Assembly: GCF_000716875.1 (NCBI RefSeq)
Contig: NZ_JNWQ01000007.1
Location: 1 to 64,000 of the forward strand
DNA length: 64,000 nt
Reading direction: 5' to 3'
From: Streptomyces novaecaesareae
GTDB taxonomy: Bacteria > Actinomycetota > Actinomycetes > Streptomycetales > Streptomycetaceae
This document shows, in pieces, positions 1-9,262 of the stretch. How positions within the stretch are numbered: the stretch's first letter is position 1; every line of letters starts with the position of its first letter. The translations under genes and the position numbers were made by a program. A model generated the notes under the pieces. That model was not told where the DNA came from. It was given only the letters and a program-made list of their open reading frames with translations, and did not search any database.

Positions 1-29
1 CCCCCCAATCGGGCCCCTCCCCCGAACAC

Positions 30-85
30 AAAAAGAGCGCCCCCTCCCCGACCCGAAGGTCAGAAAGGGGACGCCCTCAAAAGGC
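30..85 (-). terminator. probable terminator of divIVA
   Basis: Just downstream of the divIVA stop, the minus strand folds into an imperfect GC-rich hairpin containing a GACC-CGAA-GGTC inner stem (around 50-61) and ends in five U residues (A-run at 30-34 on the plus strand). The stem is not perfect, so termination is inferred. Confidence 0.5.
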
Positions 86-97
86 CCTGCTACAACC

Positions 98-1444
98 TCA
101 GTTGTCGCCGTCCTCGTCGATCAGGAAGCCCCGCATCGGCGCCGGAGCCTGCTGCATCGGCTGCGGCGGCTGCGGACGGACGGCCGCCATCGGCTGGGTC
201 ATCCCGGCCGGCTGCATCTGCGGAGCCCCGCTGTTGCCGCCGTTCGGCTGCCCGCCGAAGCTCGGCGCCGAGGAGTTCCCACCGAAGGAGCTCTGCCCAC
301 CGAACGACGGCGAGCTGCCCCCGAACGACGGCTGGTTCCCACCGAAGGACGGCGCACCGGAGCTCATCGCACCGGCACCGGCCGGCGCCATCGACGAGGC
401 CGCCGGCGGCAGCGACGCGGTGGCGGGGATCCGCGGCGGGGCGAGCGAGTCGTCGGCCTGCGACTCCAGCTGGCGCAGCTGGGTCTCCAGGTACGACTTC
501 AGGCGCGTGCGGTACTCACGCTCGAACGCCCGCAGGTCCTCGACCTTGCGCTCCAGCGTGGCCCGCGCGGACTCCAGCGACCCCATCGCGACGCGGTGCT
601 TCTCCTGCGCGTCCCGCTCCAGGGCGTCGGCCTTGGCACGGGCGTCGCGCTCCAGGCCCTCGGCCCGGCTGCGCGCCTCGCCGACGATCTTGTTGGCCTC
701 GGAACGGGCCTCGGAGATCGCCTGGTCGGCGGTCTGCTGGGCGAGCGCGAGCACGCGGGCGGCGCTGTCGCCGCCGGGGCCCTGCTGCTGCATCGGGCCG
801 CCCATGGGGCCGCCCATCTGCTGCGGGCCGCCCATGGGGCCACCCATCTGCTGCATCTGCTGCTGGCCCATGCCCTGGCCCATCGGGTTGCCCATCGGCT
901 GCGGGCCACCGGGGCCGCCCATGGGCTGCAGCATCTGACCGCCCATCGGCTGGACCAGCTGCTGCTGGCCGCCCATGGTCTGGTTCATCTGCTGCTGCGG
1001 GCCGCCGGCCGGGAGCTGCGGGGCGGAGCCGGCGGGCAGGCCGAGGGGCTGGTTGCCCATCTGCTGCTGCGGGCCGCCGTGGCCCATCTGCTGCTGCGGA
1101 CCGCCCGGACCCATCTGCTGCGGACCACCGGGGCCCATCTGCTGCGGGCCGCCCGGGCCCTGCTGGCCGGGGATCGGCGGGCCGGATATGGCGGCCGGAA
1201 CCGGGGCGCCGCCCTGGCGGGGGGCGTCCTGCTGCGGTTCCTTGCGCAGGTTGGCCTGGTTCTGCGCGGCGGCACGAGTCGCGGCGGCCAGCTTGGCGCG
1301 CAGGTCCTCGTTCTCCCGGAGGAGGCGGGTCAGCTCCGCCTCGACCTCGTCGAGGAAGGCATCGACCTCGTCCTCGTCATAGCCTTCACGCAGGCGGACG
1401 GTCGTGAACTGCTTGTTCCGAACGTCCTCGGGGGTCAATGGCAT
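98..1444 (-). CDS. divIVA: DivIVA / Wag31 polar growth scaffold
   Basis: Coiled-coil scaffold that marks hyphal tips and new branches and recruits the polar wall-synthesis machinery to curved membrane. The first 55 residues are the conserved DivIVA membrane-binding domain (starts MPLTPEDVRN, with VDAFLDEVE at 27-35). Residues about 90-225 are a low-complexity linker of repeated GGPQQM/GGPMGG units. Residues about 226-331 are a long coiled coil, followed by a tail with repeated PSFGG units. At 448 aa it is longer than Bacillus DivIVA, as expected for streptomycetes because of the linker. The ATG has a GAGGTGAA ribosome site. It is the last gene of the leftward division cluster. Confidence 0.97.
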   Translation of the reverse strand: MPLTPEDVRNKQFTTVRLREGYDEDEVDAFLDEVEAELTRLLRENEDLRAKLAAATRAAAQNQANLRKEPQQDAPRQGGAPVPAAISGPPIPGQQGPGGPQQMGPGGPQQMGPGGPQQQMGHGGPQQQMGNQPLGLPAGSAPQLPAGGPQQQMNQTMGGQQQLVQPMGGQMLQPMGGPGGPQPMGNPMGQGMGQQQMQQMGGPMGGPQQMGGPMGGPMQQQGPGGDSAARVLALAQQTADQAISEARSEANKIVGEARSRAEGLERDARAKADALERDAQEKHRVAMGSLESARATLERKVEDLRAFEREYRTRLKSYLETQLRQLESQADDSLAPPRIPATASLPPAASSMAPAGAGAMSSGAPSFGGNQPSFGGSSPSFGGQSSFGGNSSAPSFGGQPNGGNSGAPQMQPAGMTQPMAAVRPQPPQPMQQAPAPMRGFLIDEDGDN

Positions 1445-1503
1445 CTCTTCACCTCAACGTGATCGTCGGCACACCGGCATCCTGTCGCATCGCTCACCTA
1501 CGA

Positions 1504-1785
1504 CTAGGGGTGCACAAGCGAGATCAGGACATACACAATGATCATCAGTACGAAGAAGGACAGGTCGAGCGCCACGCCCCCGAAACGCAACGGCGGGATG
1601 AGCCGCCGAAGAAGCTTGAGCGGCGGATCCGTGACAGTGTACGTGGCCTCCAGGACCAGGACCATGGCCTTGCCGGGCCGCCACGAACGCGCGAACTGGA
1701 AGACCCAGTCCATGACCAGCCGCACGAGCAGGAACACCAGGAAGACGGTCAGGGCGTAGTAGAGCACCGCCCACACGATGTCCAT
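1504..1785 (-). CDS. YggT family small membrane protein
   Basis: 93-residue integral membrane protein. Hydrophobic segments at about 4-24 and 70-90 flank a basic loop (RSWRPGKAM) and the conserved PPLKLLRRLIPP motif, the typical YggT architecture. Its biochemical role is unknown; in actinobacteria and Gram-positives it sits between sepF and divIVA, suggesting a link to division or envelope organisation. It lies 59 bases upstream of divIVA and 98 bases downstream of sepF, so it is probably cotranscribed with both. Confidence 0.93.
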   Translation of the reverse strand: MDIVWAVLYYALTVFLVFLLVRLVMDWVFQFARSWRPGKAMVLVLEATYTVTDPPLKLLRRLIPPLRFGGVALDLSFFVLMIIVYVLISLVHP

Positions 1786-1883
1786 CGCGTTTCCCTCTCC
1801 CCGGTCCCGGGCCCTGGGGCCCGCCGCTCGTCACCTGTCGCCAACCACTGTTGATCAGATCCACACGTAAAGTCGTGGCCGGG

Positions 1884-2498
1884 TCAGCTCTGGTTGAAGA
1901 ACCCACCCTCGGCGATCCGAGCCTTGTCCTCCGCCGTGACATCGACGTTAGCAGGCGACAGCAGGAACACCTTCTGTGTCACGCGCTCGATACTGCCGTG
2001 CAGACCGAAGACGAGTCCAGCGGCGAAGTCTACGAGCCGCTTCGCGTCGGTGTCGTCCATCTCGGTCAGATTCATGATCACAGGGGTCCCGCCGCGGAAC
2101 TGTTCCCCGATGGTACGGGCCTCGTTGTAGGTCCGGGGGTGCAGCGTGGTGATGCGGTAGGGCTCTCGTTCGTTCACTACCTTGGGCATGATCACCGGGG
2201 CGCTCTTCTCCAGGTTGTGGCGGCGTTCGGGTGTGATGGACGACACGGGGGCCATCCTCGGGGTCTCCTGTCGGATCGGCACCGCCGCCGGCACCGGCTG
2301 CGGAGTGATCGAGGAGACCGGGGCGGGCGTGGCGGCGGCCGCGGCGGCCGGCCGGGGAATGTCCTCGGTCCGCTGCCCGGTCCGGATCGGCTCGGGGTCC
2401 GCGTCGTAGTCGTCGTCGGGGTCGTACCCCTGGCCGTCGTACGTCTCGTCCTCCACGAGGCCGAGGTAGACCGCCATCTTGCGCATTGCGCCGGCCAT
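1884..2498 (-). CDS. sepF: SepF cell division protein
   Basis: SepF binds membrane through its N terminus and bundles and tethers FtsZ at the septum; actinobacteria lack FtsA and ZipA and rely on it. The chosen ATG (2498) gives 204 residues beginning [18 protein letters not shown], the amphipathic membrane-anchor helix of the family, behind a GGAGGA ribosome site. The frame is open further upstream, but that extension is basic and unlike SepF. An acidic Asp-rich linker (about 15-40) and a Pro/Ala region lead to the conserved beta-sheet FtsZ-binding domain (about 108-190, with [14 protein letters not shown]). Confidence 0.96.
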   Translation of the reverse strand: MAGAMRKMAVYLGLVEDETYDGQGYDPDDDYDADPEPIRTGQRTEDIPRPAAAAAATPAPVSSITPQPVPAAVPIRQETPRMAPVSSITPERRHNLEKSAPVIMPKVVNEREPYRITTLHPRTYNEARTIGEQFRGGTPVIMNLTEMDDTDAKRLVDFAAGLVFGLHGSIERVTQKVFLLSPANVDVTAEDKARIAEGGFFNQS

Positions 2499-2808
2499 GC
2501 TCCTGTCTCCTCCGCTCATGGCCACCTCGCTGGGCGCTCGGTGGCTGCTTCGCGAAGCCGCGCCCCTTCCGGTGGTCGCCTGCTTCGCTCGCTCCGTGCG
2601 GACCGGCTCCGTCTCCGGGTGGCCCGGGCCGTACGGCCCCGCCCAGCGGATTCCGCGGTCCCTCCACGACGGCGCGTCAGGCCGACGGCCTGTCAGGGTT
2701 CGTGGGGTGGGGGCCGCGGAGCTGCGATCCACGGTTCGCTAGCGCTCCGGGGAGCTGCTAGATTCTGTCCTATTTTGTCCTGCAGTCTGATCTACTTACC
2801 CGGTGACG
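2499..2808. other. 310-base leader between yggS and sepF
   Basis: No convincing gene. It contains a 12-bp palindrome (GCTTCGCGAAGC, 2547-2558) and, close to yggS, an AT-richer stretch with a repeated TGTCCT (2765-2780) that could hold a sepF promoter. The minus-strand frame is open from sepF upward, but codons and composition do not look coding. Confidence 0.5.
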
Positions 2809-3615
2809 TTACCTGAGGGGTGACCTCACTCCGAGTACCGCCGTTCCGACGCGCACATGTGTCGCCCCGGCGGCAATCGCCTGCTCAAGGTCGCCGCTCA
2901 TCCCTGCGGAGACCATGGTGGCAGCAGGATGGGCCGTCCGTACGGCGCTTGCGATTTCCGCCAGCCGATCGAAGGCCCGGACCGGGTCGCCGGCCAGCGG
3001 CCCGGCCAGCGGAGCGACGGTCATCACACCGTCCAGCCGCAGCCCGGGCGTGTCGGCGATCGCGTCGGCCAGTGGCGCGACGTCCTCCGGCGCGACCCCG
3101 GCCCGGTGCGCGCCCTCCCCGTGCGCCTTGTCCAGCGCCACCTGCACCAGGCAACCCAGCTCCGGGCGCTCCGACTTGAGCACCGCCGCGGAGAGGGACT
3201 CGACCAACCGCAGCCGGTCCACCGAGTGCACGTGGTTCGCGTACCGGACGACCGAGCGGACCTTGTTGGTCTGCAGCTGTCCGACGAAGTGCCAGTCAAG
3301 AGGAAGGTTTCTGCACTGCTCCGCCTTGGGTGCGGCGTCCTGGTCGCGGTTCTCCGCGACGTCCGTCACACCGAGCCCGGCCAGCAGCGCGCTGTCCTCG
3401 GCGGGGTAGGTCTTGGTGACGACGATCAGGGTGACCTCGTCCCGCGGCCGTCCGGCGGCCGCACAGGCGTCCACGATCCGGCGCTCGACCACGTCGAGGT
3501 TGGTCCCGAGCTCCTCGTACCGGGCCCGCTGGCCGTCGGTCAGCGTGGCCAGCCAGCTCCGGTCGGGAACACCGGCGGTCCTGCCCGGGAACGGTCCGAA
3601 GATGTCGTTCGTCAT
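2809..3615 (-). CDS. YggS/PLPBP family PLP-binding protein
   Basis: Pyridoxal-5-phosphate homeostasis protein with an alanine-racemase-like TIM barrel and no known catalytic turnover. Lys68 in VVTKTYP is the predicted PLP Schiff-base lysine. WHFVGQLQTNK, VHSVDR and the phosphate-binding GMSGDLEQAIAAGATHVRVGTA near the C terminus are family hallmarks. At 268 residues it is slightly longer than E. coli YggS because of an N-terminal extension of about 30 residues. Its ATG shares one base with the pgeF stop (TGATG), indicating translational coupling with pgeF and ftsZ. Confidence 0.95.
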   Translation of the reverse strand: MTNDIFGPFPGRTAGVPDRSWLATLTDGQRARYEELGTNLDVVERRIVDACAAAGRPRDEVTLIVVTKTYPAEDSALLAGLGVTDVAENRDQDAAPKAEQCRNLPLDWHFVGQLQTNKVRSVVRYANHVHSVDRLRLVESLSAAVLKSERPELGCLVQVALDKAHGEGAHRAGVAPEDVAPLADAIADTPGLRLDGVMTVAPLAGPLAGDPVRAFDRLAEIASAVRTAHPAATMVSAGMSGDLEQAIAAGATHVRVGTAVLGVRSPLR

Positions 3616-4346
3616 CAGTGATCAGAGCCCAACCAGACATAGCTCGCGAGCCGGCCCGTGCGCTGCTCGCGGCGATAGGAGTAGTGATCGGCGGATTCGA
3701 GGGTGCAGACCGGTGACCGCACCGGCTCGCTGACCCCCGCCGCGGCCAGCTGGGCCGCGACTCCCTCCGGCACGTCCAGGGCCGGCGTCCCCCAGGAGGT
3801 CTCGGCGAACGCCGCCGGCACCACGGCGGCGACCTCGGCGCGCAGTTCGGCCGGCACCTCGTAGCAGCTGCCGCAGACCGCGGGCCCGGTGGCCGCGACG
3901 ATCCGTCCCGGCTCCGCCCCCAGTTCCACCATGGCCCGGACGACCGCGGGCACCACTCCGGCCGCCAGCCCGGGCCGGCCCGCGTGGGCCGCGCCCACCA
4001 CGCCCGCCACCGGGTCGGCCAGCAGTACCGGCGTGCAGTCGGCGGTCAGCACCGCCAGCGCGAGCGGCCGGTCGGTGACCACCGCGTCCACCGTCGGGGC
4101 CTCCCCCGGCGGCTGGCGCTCCGTCACCACGGCGACCTCGGCGCCGTGCACCTGGTTCATCCACACCACGTCGGCCGGTTCGAGCCCCAGCTCCCGGGCG
4201 GCGAGCGCCCGGTTCTCCCGGACGGCCTCCGGGTCGTCCCCCACCGCGCCGCCGAGGTTGAGCTCCCCGTACGGCGAAGTGCTCACCCCGCCCCACCGGT
4301 CGGTGAAGGCGAAGTGAGCACCCGCGTGTACCGCGTGATCGATCAC
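3615..4346 (-). CDS. pgeF: PgeF/YfiH family laccase-domain protein
   Basis: Multicopper-oxidase-like (DUF152) protein. Family members edit peptidoglycan precursors (PgeF) and show purine nucleoside phosphorylase or adenosine deaminase activity; which applies here cannot be read from sequence. The metal and active-site set is present: His67 (NQVHGAE), Cys104 (TADCTPV) and His121 (AAHAGRPG), followed by [11 protein letters not shown]. The GTG start overlaps the ftsZ stop by four bases (GTGA), so the two are translationally coupled. This ftsZ-yfiH pairing is conserved across actinobacteria. Confidence 0.94.
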   Translation of the reverse strand: MIDHAVHAGAHFAFTDRWGGVSTSPYGELNLGGAVGDDPEAVRENRALAARELGLEPADVVWMNQVHGAEVAVVTERQPPGEAPTVDAVVTDRPLALAVLTADCTPVLLADPVAGVVGAAHAGRPGLAAGVVPAVVRAMVELGAEPGRIVAATGPAVCGSCYEVPAELRAEVAAVVPAAFAETSWGTPALDVPEGVAAQLAAAGVSEPVRSPVCTLESADHYSYRREQRTGRLASYVWLGSDH

Positions 4347-5578
4347 TTAAGGAAGTCCGGGACGTCGAGTTCCTCGGCCGGGCTCTCCACGTAGGGCTGC
4401 CGGACGGGCTGCACCTGCGGCGGCACCGGGGCGGCGGCGGTCGTGGTGGCCGAGGTCTCGGCCGAGCGGCTCGGCGCGGCGGCCGAGGTCTCCCCCTCCG
4501 AACGGGACGTCACCGAGCCGATGCTCCCGTACGACGGCCGGCCGGCCGGGCGGTCCGGGGCGGCCGGCGGCGTGGCCGGGCGCTCCGGGGCGGTCGACTT
4601 GACCACCGGGTCGCGGACGATCGCCGGCGGCTGCCCGCCGTCGAAGCCGGCCGCGATGACGGTGACCCGGACCTCGTCGCCGAGCGCGTCGTCGATGACC
4701 GCACCGAAGATGATGTTGGCCTCGGGGTGGGCGGCCTCGCTGACCAGCTGGGCCGACTCGTTGATCTCGAACAGGCCGAGGTCGGAGCCGCCCGAGATGG
4801 AGAGCAGCACGCCACGGGCGCCGTCGATCGAGGCCTCCAGCAGCGGCGAGGAGATCGCCATCACGGCGGCGGCCTTGGCGCGGTCCTCGCCGCGGGCCGA
4901 GCCGATGCCCATGAGCGCCGAGCCGGCGTCCGACATGACGGACTTCACGTCGGCGAAGTCGAGGTTGATCAGGCCCGGGGTGGTGATCAGGTCGGTGATG
5001 CCCTGGACACCGGAGAGCAGGACCTGGTCGGCCGAGCGGAACGCGTCGAGCACGCTGACCTGGCGGTCCGAAATGGACAGCAGCCGGTCGTTGGGGATCA
5101 CGATGAGGGTGTCGACCTCTTCGCGCAGGCTCGCGATGCCGTCCTCGGCCTGGTTGGCCCGGCGCCGGCCCTCGAAGGTGAAGGGGCGGGTGACCACGCC
5201 GATGGTCAGGGCGCCCAGCGAGCGCGCGATGTTGGCGACGACGGGCGCGCCGCCCGTGCCCGTGCCACCGCCTTCACCGGCGGTCACGAAGACCATGTCG
5301 GCCCCCTTGAGGACCTCCTCGATCTCCTCGCGGTGGTCCTCGGCGGCCTTGCGGCCCACCTCGGGGTTGGCGCCGGCGCCGAGGCCCCGGGTGAGTTCAC
5401 GGCCCACATCGAGCTTGACGTCGGCGTCGCTCATGAGGAGGGCCTGCGCATCGGTGTTGATCGCGATGAACTCGACGCCCTTGAGACCGACCTCGATCAT
5501 CCGGTTGATGGCGTTGACACCACCGCCGCCGATTCCGACGACCTTGATGACTGCGAGGTAGTTCTGCGGTGCTGCCAC
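4343..5578 (-). CDS. ftsZ: FtsZ cell division GTPase
   Basis: Tubulin-like GTPase forming Z-rings at vegetative cross-walls and Z-ladders at sporulation septa. The GTG at 5578 gives 411 residues beginning (V)[14 protein letters not shown], the usual streptomycete N terminus; the frame continues upstream but that part is not FtsZ. The nucleotide loop [11 protein letters not shown] and T7-loop region [11 protein letters not shown] are intact. A variable Pro/Ala/Ser linker ends in the SepF/FtsW-binding tip [10 protein letters not shown]. It has its own promoter region (5579-5941) separating it from ftsQ. Confidence 0.98.
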   Translation of the reverse strand: MAAPQNYLAVIKVVGIGGGGVNAINRMIEVGLKGVEFIAINTDAQALLMSDADVKLDVGRELTRGLGAGANPEVGRKAAEDHREEIEEVLKGADMVFVTAGEGGGTGTGGAPVVANIARSLGALTIGVVTRPFTFEGRRRANQAEDGIASLREEVDTLIVIPNDRLLSISDRQVSVLDAFRSADQVLLSGVQGITDLITTPGLINLDFADVKSVMSDAGSALMGIGSARGEDRAKAAAVMAISSPLLEASIDGARGVLLSISGGSDLGLFEINESAQLVSEAAHPEANIIFGAVIDDALGDEVRVTVIAAGFDGGQPPAIVRDPVVKSTAPERPATPPAAPDRPAGRPSYGSIGSVTSRSEGETSAAAPSRSAETSATTTAAAPVPPQVQPVRQPYVESPAEELDVPDFLK

Positions 5579-5702
5579 GTCGAAGGCCTCTCGCCTCGAA
5601 TTTCCGGGTCGGCCCGGCCCGGCGAGGGTCCGTTCCGACGGATGTCGATGGGTAGGGAGCCTGGTTTCTGACTGAATGTCCGAAATGCCGACCGCCGACC
5701 CC

Positions 5703-5727
5703 AACCCTAAACTTGACCTTTAGGGTT
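5703..5727. repeat. 9-bp inverted repeat in the ftsZ leader
   Basis: AACCCTAAA (5703-5711) and TTTAGGGTT (5719-5727) form a perfect inverted repeat with a 7-base spacer, about 125 bases upstream of the ftsZ start and downstream of the candidate promoter at 5778-5807. It is unusually AT-rich for this genome and could be an operator or a transcript hairpin. No binding protein is assigned. Confidence 0.75.
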
Positions 5728-5756
5728 AGTCCTGTGCCTCCGTCACATCACCAAGG

Positions 5757-5807
5757 GACACAGTCTGGTGACACAGGACACTAGGTCGCCCCGGGCACGC
5801 GTTTCAA
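5757..5807 (-). promoter_or_regulatory. candidate ftsZ promoter with three GACAC (WhiA-type) motifs
   Basis: On the minus strand a TTGAAA -35 (5802-5807) and TAGTGT -10 (5778-5783) are separated by 18 bases and point to ftsZ. On the plus strand GACAC occurs three times within 25 bases (5757-5761, 5770-5774, 5777-5781), the last overlapping the -10. GACAC is the reported recognition sequence of the sporulation regulator WhiA, and ftsZ is a known WhiA/WhiB target in Streptomyces. Occupancy here is inferred. Confidence 0.6.
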
Positions 5808-5941
5808 CGAACACGCCGAGCTTCCCTTTTTCTTTTGAGCCTATGTGATCATCGGCCGGCATATGAAACCGGGGTGACCACCAAGGGTCGGGCCGACACT
5901 TCGAGGCGTCAACCCCTCCCTCAGGCACAGAACCTACCGGA

Positions 5942-6718
5942 TCATCCCGACACCGCCGGCGCCTCCGGTGCGGTCACGTCGAAGTTCGTACCCTTCTGAT
6001 TCATCAGCGCCATCAGTACCCGGGCCTTGCGGTCGTTCTGCTCCGGGCTCCCCCAGCGCACCGTCGCACCCCCGCTGAGCTGCAGCTCGATGTCGTCGTA
6101 CGAATGCACCAGCACCGCCCCGGCCCGTTTTGCGACCTCCGGCGGGAGCCCGGCGGCCACCGCCACCGCGCCCTGCACCAGCTGCGGACGGGAAATCACA
6201 CCGTCCACGTCATTCGCCTGCTGACTGAGCCGCAGTTCCACCACCGGCACGCCCTCCGGCGGGGCCGCCTCGGTGGCGAAGCTCACGCCCCCGGCATCCA
6301 CCTGGGTGAACTGGCCGTCCTCCCCCTTGACGGCGGCCACCGCCCTGCGCTCGACGACCTTCACCTGCAGGGTGTGCGGCCAGCCGCGCCACACCTCGGC
6401 CTTCGCCACCCGGGGGATCGCCTCCACCCGGTGCCGGACGACGTCCAGGTCCACCCGGGCCAGCGGGCCGTCGCCGAGCCCGCCGATCGCGTCGCGGACC
6501 TGGGCCCCCGTCAGCTTGTCGTCGGTCGTGCCCTGGACGGCGACGCTGCGCACGTCCAGGACCGACGAGAGGAACACCAGCCAGGCCAGCCCGCCCACCA
6601 CCACGGCGCCGAGCACGCTCAGCACCACGATGCCCCGCCGGGAGAGCCGGAGGCGGGGAGCGGACTCCTCGCCCTCCAGCTCCTCCTCCAGAGGGTCGGC
6701 GAGCCGGCCGTCAGCCAC
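5942..6718 (-). CDS. ftsQ: FtsQ/DivIB divisome protein
   Basis: Bitopic septal protein that with FtsL and DivIC links early and late divisome components. It has an acidic cytoplasmic N terminus (1-25), one membrane helix (about 29-50), a POTRA domain (about 55-125, [12 protein letters not shown] onward) and a beta domain ending near residue 250. Total length is 258 residues. The GTG start lies inside the last codons of murG (8-base overlap), showing tight coupling. Unlike many bacteria, murC does not separate it from murG. Confidence 0.95.
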   Translation of the reverse strand: MADGRLADPLEEELEGEESAPRLRLSRRGIVVLSVLGAVVVGGLAWLVFLSSVLDVRSVAVQGTTDDKLTGAQVRDAIGGLGDGPLARVDLDVVRHRVEAIPRVAKAEVWRGWPHTLQVKVVERRAVAAVKGEDGQFTQVDAGGVSFATEAAPPEGVPVVELRLSQQANDVDGVISRPQLVQGAVAVAAGLPPEVAKRAGAVLVHSYDDIELQLSGGATVRWGSPEQNDRKARVLMALMNQKGTNFDVTAPEAPAVSG

Positions 6719-7817
6719 GGCGGCGACCGCCGCGGTGGGCCTGGATGGCCTCGTAGACCATGCCGACCAGCAGGTCGTCGGCGTCCCGGCGGCCGAACTC
6801 GGCGGCCGCCCGGCTCATGTCCCACAGCCGCTGCGGGTCGGTGAGCACCGGCAGCACGTTCTGCAGCACCCAGTCCGGGGTCAGCTCGGCGTCGTCCACC
6901 AGCAGGCCACCGCCGGCCTTGACCATCGGCTGGGCGTTCAGCCGCTGCTCGCCGTTGCCGATCGGCAGCGGGACGAAGGCCCCGGGCAGGCCGACGGCCG
7001 CCAGCTCGGCCACCGTCATGGCGCCGGCCCGGCAGAGCATCATGTCGGCCGCCGCGTACGCGAGGTCCATCCGGTCGAGGTACGGCACCGGGCGGTACGG
7101 CGGCATCCCGGGGACGTCCGCGACCTGCGGCAGCTCGTTCTTCGGGCCGACGGCGTGCAGGATCTGCACGCCGTACTGCTGGAGCCGCGGAGCGATCGCG
7201 GTGACCACCTCGTTGAGCCGGCGCGCGCCCTGGGAGCCGCCGGAGACCAGCAGGGTGGGCAGCCGCTGGTCGAGGCCGAAGTAGTGCCGGGCCTCCGGGC
7301 GGGCCGCGTTGCGGTCCAGGGTGGCGATGGTCCGGCGCAGCGGGATGCCGATGTACCGGGAGTCGCGCAGCTTGCTGTCGGGCGTGGAGACGGCCACGAA
7401 GTCGCTGTAGCGGGCGCCGATCTTGTTGGCCAGGCCCGGGCGGGCGTTCGCCTCGTGCACCACGATCGGCACGCCGGCCCGCTTGGCGGCCAGGTAGGCG
7501 GGCATCGCGACGTAGCCGCCGAAGCCGACCACGGCGTCCGCGTTGACCCGCTCGATGATCTCCTGGGCGGCCCGGACGGTGCCGCGCAGCCGGCCGGGGA
7601 CGGTGATCAGCTCCGGGGTGGGCTTGCGGGGCAGCGGAACGGCCGGGATGAGCTCCAGCTGGTAGCCGCGTTCGGGTACCAGCCGGGTCTCCAGACCACG
7701 CTCGGTGCCCAGGGCGGTGATCCCGATGGACGGGTCGTGCCTGCGGAGTGCGTCCGCGAGGGCCATGGCCGGCTCGATGTGACCGGCGGTCCCCCCGCCG
7801 GCGAGTACGACATGCAC
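6711..7817 (-). CDS. murG: MurG N-acetylglucosaminyltransferase
   Basis: GT28 enzyme on the inner membrane face that transfers GlcNAc from UDP-GlcNAc to lipid I, making lipid II. The N-terminal glycine loop [21 protein letters not shown], the second glycine-rich element [14 protein letters not shown] (around 180) and the donor-binding region [18 protein letters not shown] near residue 270 are present. The length, 368 residues, is typical. It follows ftsW after a six-base gap and overlaps ftsQ. Confidence 0.97.
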   Translation of the reverse strand: MHVVLAGGGTAGHIEPAMALADALRRHDPSIGITALGTERGLETRLVPERGYQLELIPAVPLPRKPTPELITVPGRLRGTVRAAQEIIERVNADAVVGFGGYVAMPAYLAAKRAGVPIVVHEANARPGLANKIGARYSDFVAVSTPDSKLRDSRYIGIPLRRTIATLDRNAARPEARHYFGLDQRLPTLLVSGGSQGARRLNEVVTAIAPRLQQYGVQILHAVGPKNELPQVADVPGMPPYRPVPYLDRMDLAYAAADMMLCRAGAMTVAELAAVGLPGAFVPLPIGNGEQRLNAQPMVKAGGGLLVDDAELTPDWVLQNVLPVLTDPQRLWDMSRAAAEFGRRDADDLLVGMVYEAIQAHRGGRRRG

Positions 7818-7823
7818 CGAAAT

Positions 7824-9194
7824 TCACCGCTCCCTGCGTGCCGGCCCGGGGGCCGGGCGCGCTGTGGTTCGTCGTCGTGGCAGCACCCGGGCCAGTCGCT
7901 TCCTGATCCGGGAGTTCTTGCTCCGGGCGGCCAGGGCCGCCTTCGCGCCCGAGGTGCTGCGTGCCAGGCACAGCAGCACACCGATCGCGGACATGGCCGA
8001 CAGCATGGCGGAACCGCCGTAGGAGAACAGCGGGAGCGGGACGCCCGCGATGGGCAGCAGTCCCAGCGCCGACCCCAGGTTGATCATGGCCTGCGCCATG
8101 ATCCAGGTGGTGGCGGCTCCCGCGGCGTACCTGACGAAGGAATCCTTCGTACCGATGGCCACACGGATACCCGCGTAGCCTAGTGCCGCGAAGAGACCGA
8201 TCACCGACAGCGTCCCCACCAGGCCCAGTTCCTCGCCGGTCGCGGCGAAGATGAAGTCGGTGTGCGCCTCGGGCAGCTGGCCCCATTTCTCCACGCCGGC
8301 GCCGAGGCCGGTGCCGAAGCCGCCGCCGTTCGCGAACGCGAAGACGCCGTGCAGGGCCTGGAAGCAGGCGCCCTCGGGGTCGAGCTTGGTGACGCCGATG
8401 CAGCCGAGGCGCTCCGCCCGGTGCGGGACGGTGACGACCAGGGCGGTGCAGACCACCACCGCCACCCCCAGGGTGGCCACGAACAGTCGCAGCGGCGCGC
8501 CGACCATCCAGAGCAGCGCGAACACCATGGCCACCAGGATCATCGACGTGCCCATGTCGCCGCCGAACATGATCAGCGCGAGCAGCAGCAGGGCGCCCGG
8601 TACCAGCGGCACCAGCAGGTGCTTCCACGAGTTCAGGGTGCCCGCCTTCTGCTTGCGGGCGAGCAGGTCGGCGCCCCAGAGCACCAGCGCGAGCTTGGCG
8701 AACTCGGACGGCTGGAACTGGAAGAAGCCGAAATCCAGCCAGTTCTGGTTGCCGTTGATCCGCACCCCGATACCGGGCACCGCGACCAGCGTGAGCGCGC
8801 CGATCACCCCGATCATCACCGGGTAGACGATCACCCGCAGCACCGCGACGGGGACGGAGGCGAAACCGATCAGCAGGACGAGGCCGAGGATGGCCGCGAT
8901 CAGCTGCTTGAGGAAGTAGTACTGGGCCGCGTGGTGCTGGTTCAGGGCGAGGATCTGCGAGGCCGAGAAGACCATCATCAGGCCGAGCACGACCAGCAGC
9001 AGCGTGCTGCCGACGACCAGCAGGTACGGCGTGAGCGGCCGGTCCAGCCAGTACCGCACCCGGGCCCGGAGGGCCTGGACGCGGGCCAGCGGACCGGCCG
9101 ACTTGTACTTGGTCGTGGTGGCGGAGATCACTCGCCACGGCTCGGCGGCGTCCTGCTTCCCAACGCCGGAATCCGCCCTGCCCTGCCCCGCCAC
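7824..9194 (-). CDS. ftsW: FtsW SEDS peptidoglycan glycosyltransferase
   Basis: Septal SEDS-family polymerase that works with the FtsI transpeptidase. A basic cytoplasmic N terminus of about 50 residues leads to roughly ten membrane helices. The extracellular loop with EAHTDFIFAATGEELG carries the conserved Asp region of SEDS polymerases, and PLPLFSYGGSAMLS is the classic signature. The C terminus is strongly basic. At 456 residues it resembles other streptomycete FtsW proteins. GTG start; it lies 68 bases after murD. Confidence 0.96.
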   Translation of the reverse strand: MAGQGRADSGVGKQDAAEPWRVISATTTKYKSAGPLARVQALRARVRYWLDRPLTPYLLVVGSTLLLVVLGLMMVFSASQILALNQHHAAQYYFLKQLIAAILGLVLLIGFASVPVAVLRVIVYPVMIGVIGALTLVAVPGIGVRINGNQNWLDFGFFQFQPSEFAKLALVLWGADLLARKQKAGTLNSWKHLLVPLVPGALLLLALIMFGGDMGTSMILVAMVFALLWMVGAPLRLFVATLGVAVVVCTALVVTVPHRAERLGCIGVTKLDPEGACFQALHGVFAFANGGGFGTGLGAGVEKWGQLPEAHTDFIFAATGEELGLVGTLSVIGLFAALGYAGIRVAIGTKDSFVRYAAGAATTWIMAQAMINLGSALGLLPIAGVPLPLFSYGGSAMLSAMSAIGVLLCLARSTSGAKAALAARSKNSRIRKRLARVLPRRRTTARPAPGPARRER

Positions 9195-9262
9195 CGCTCC
9201 CCGCTCTCCTTCAACTGCGGCTCGTTCGCCTCCGGGCCGCTCGGGGCCCGCGGCCCTTCAGC

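Noticed and set aside
6619..9138. Minus-strand frame of over 800 codons overlapping ftsQ, murG and ftsW
   Set aside because: Wrong-frame Arg/Pro/Gly-rich translation of the true genes, with no recognisable motifs.
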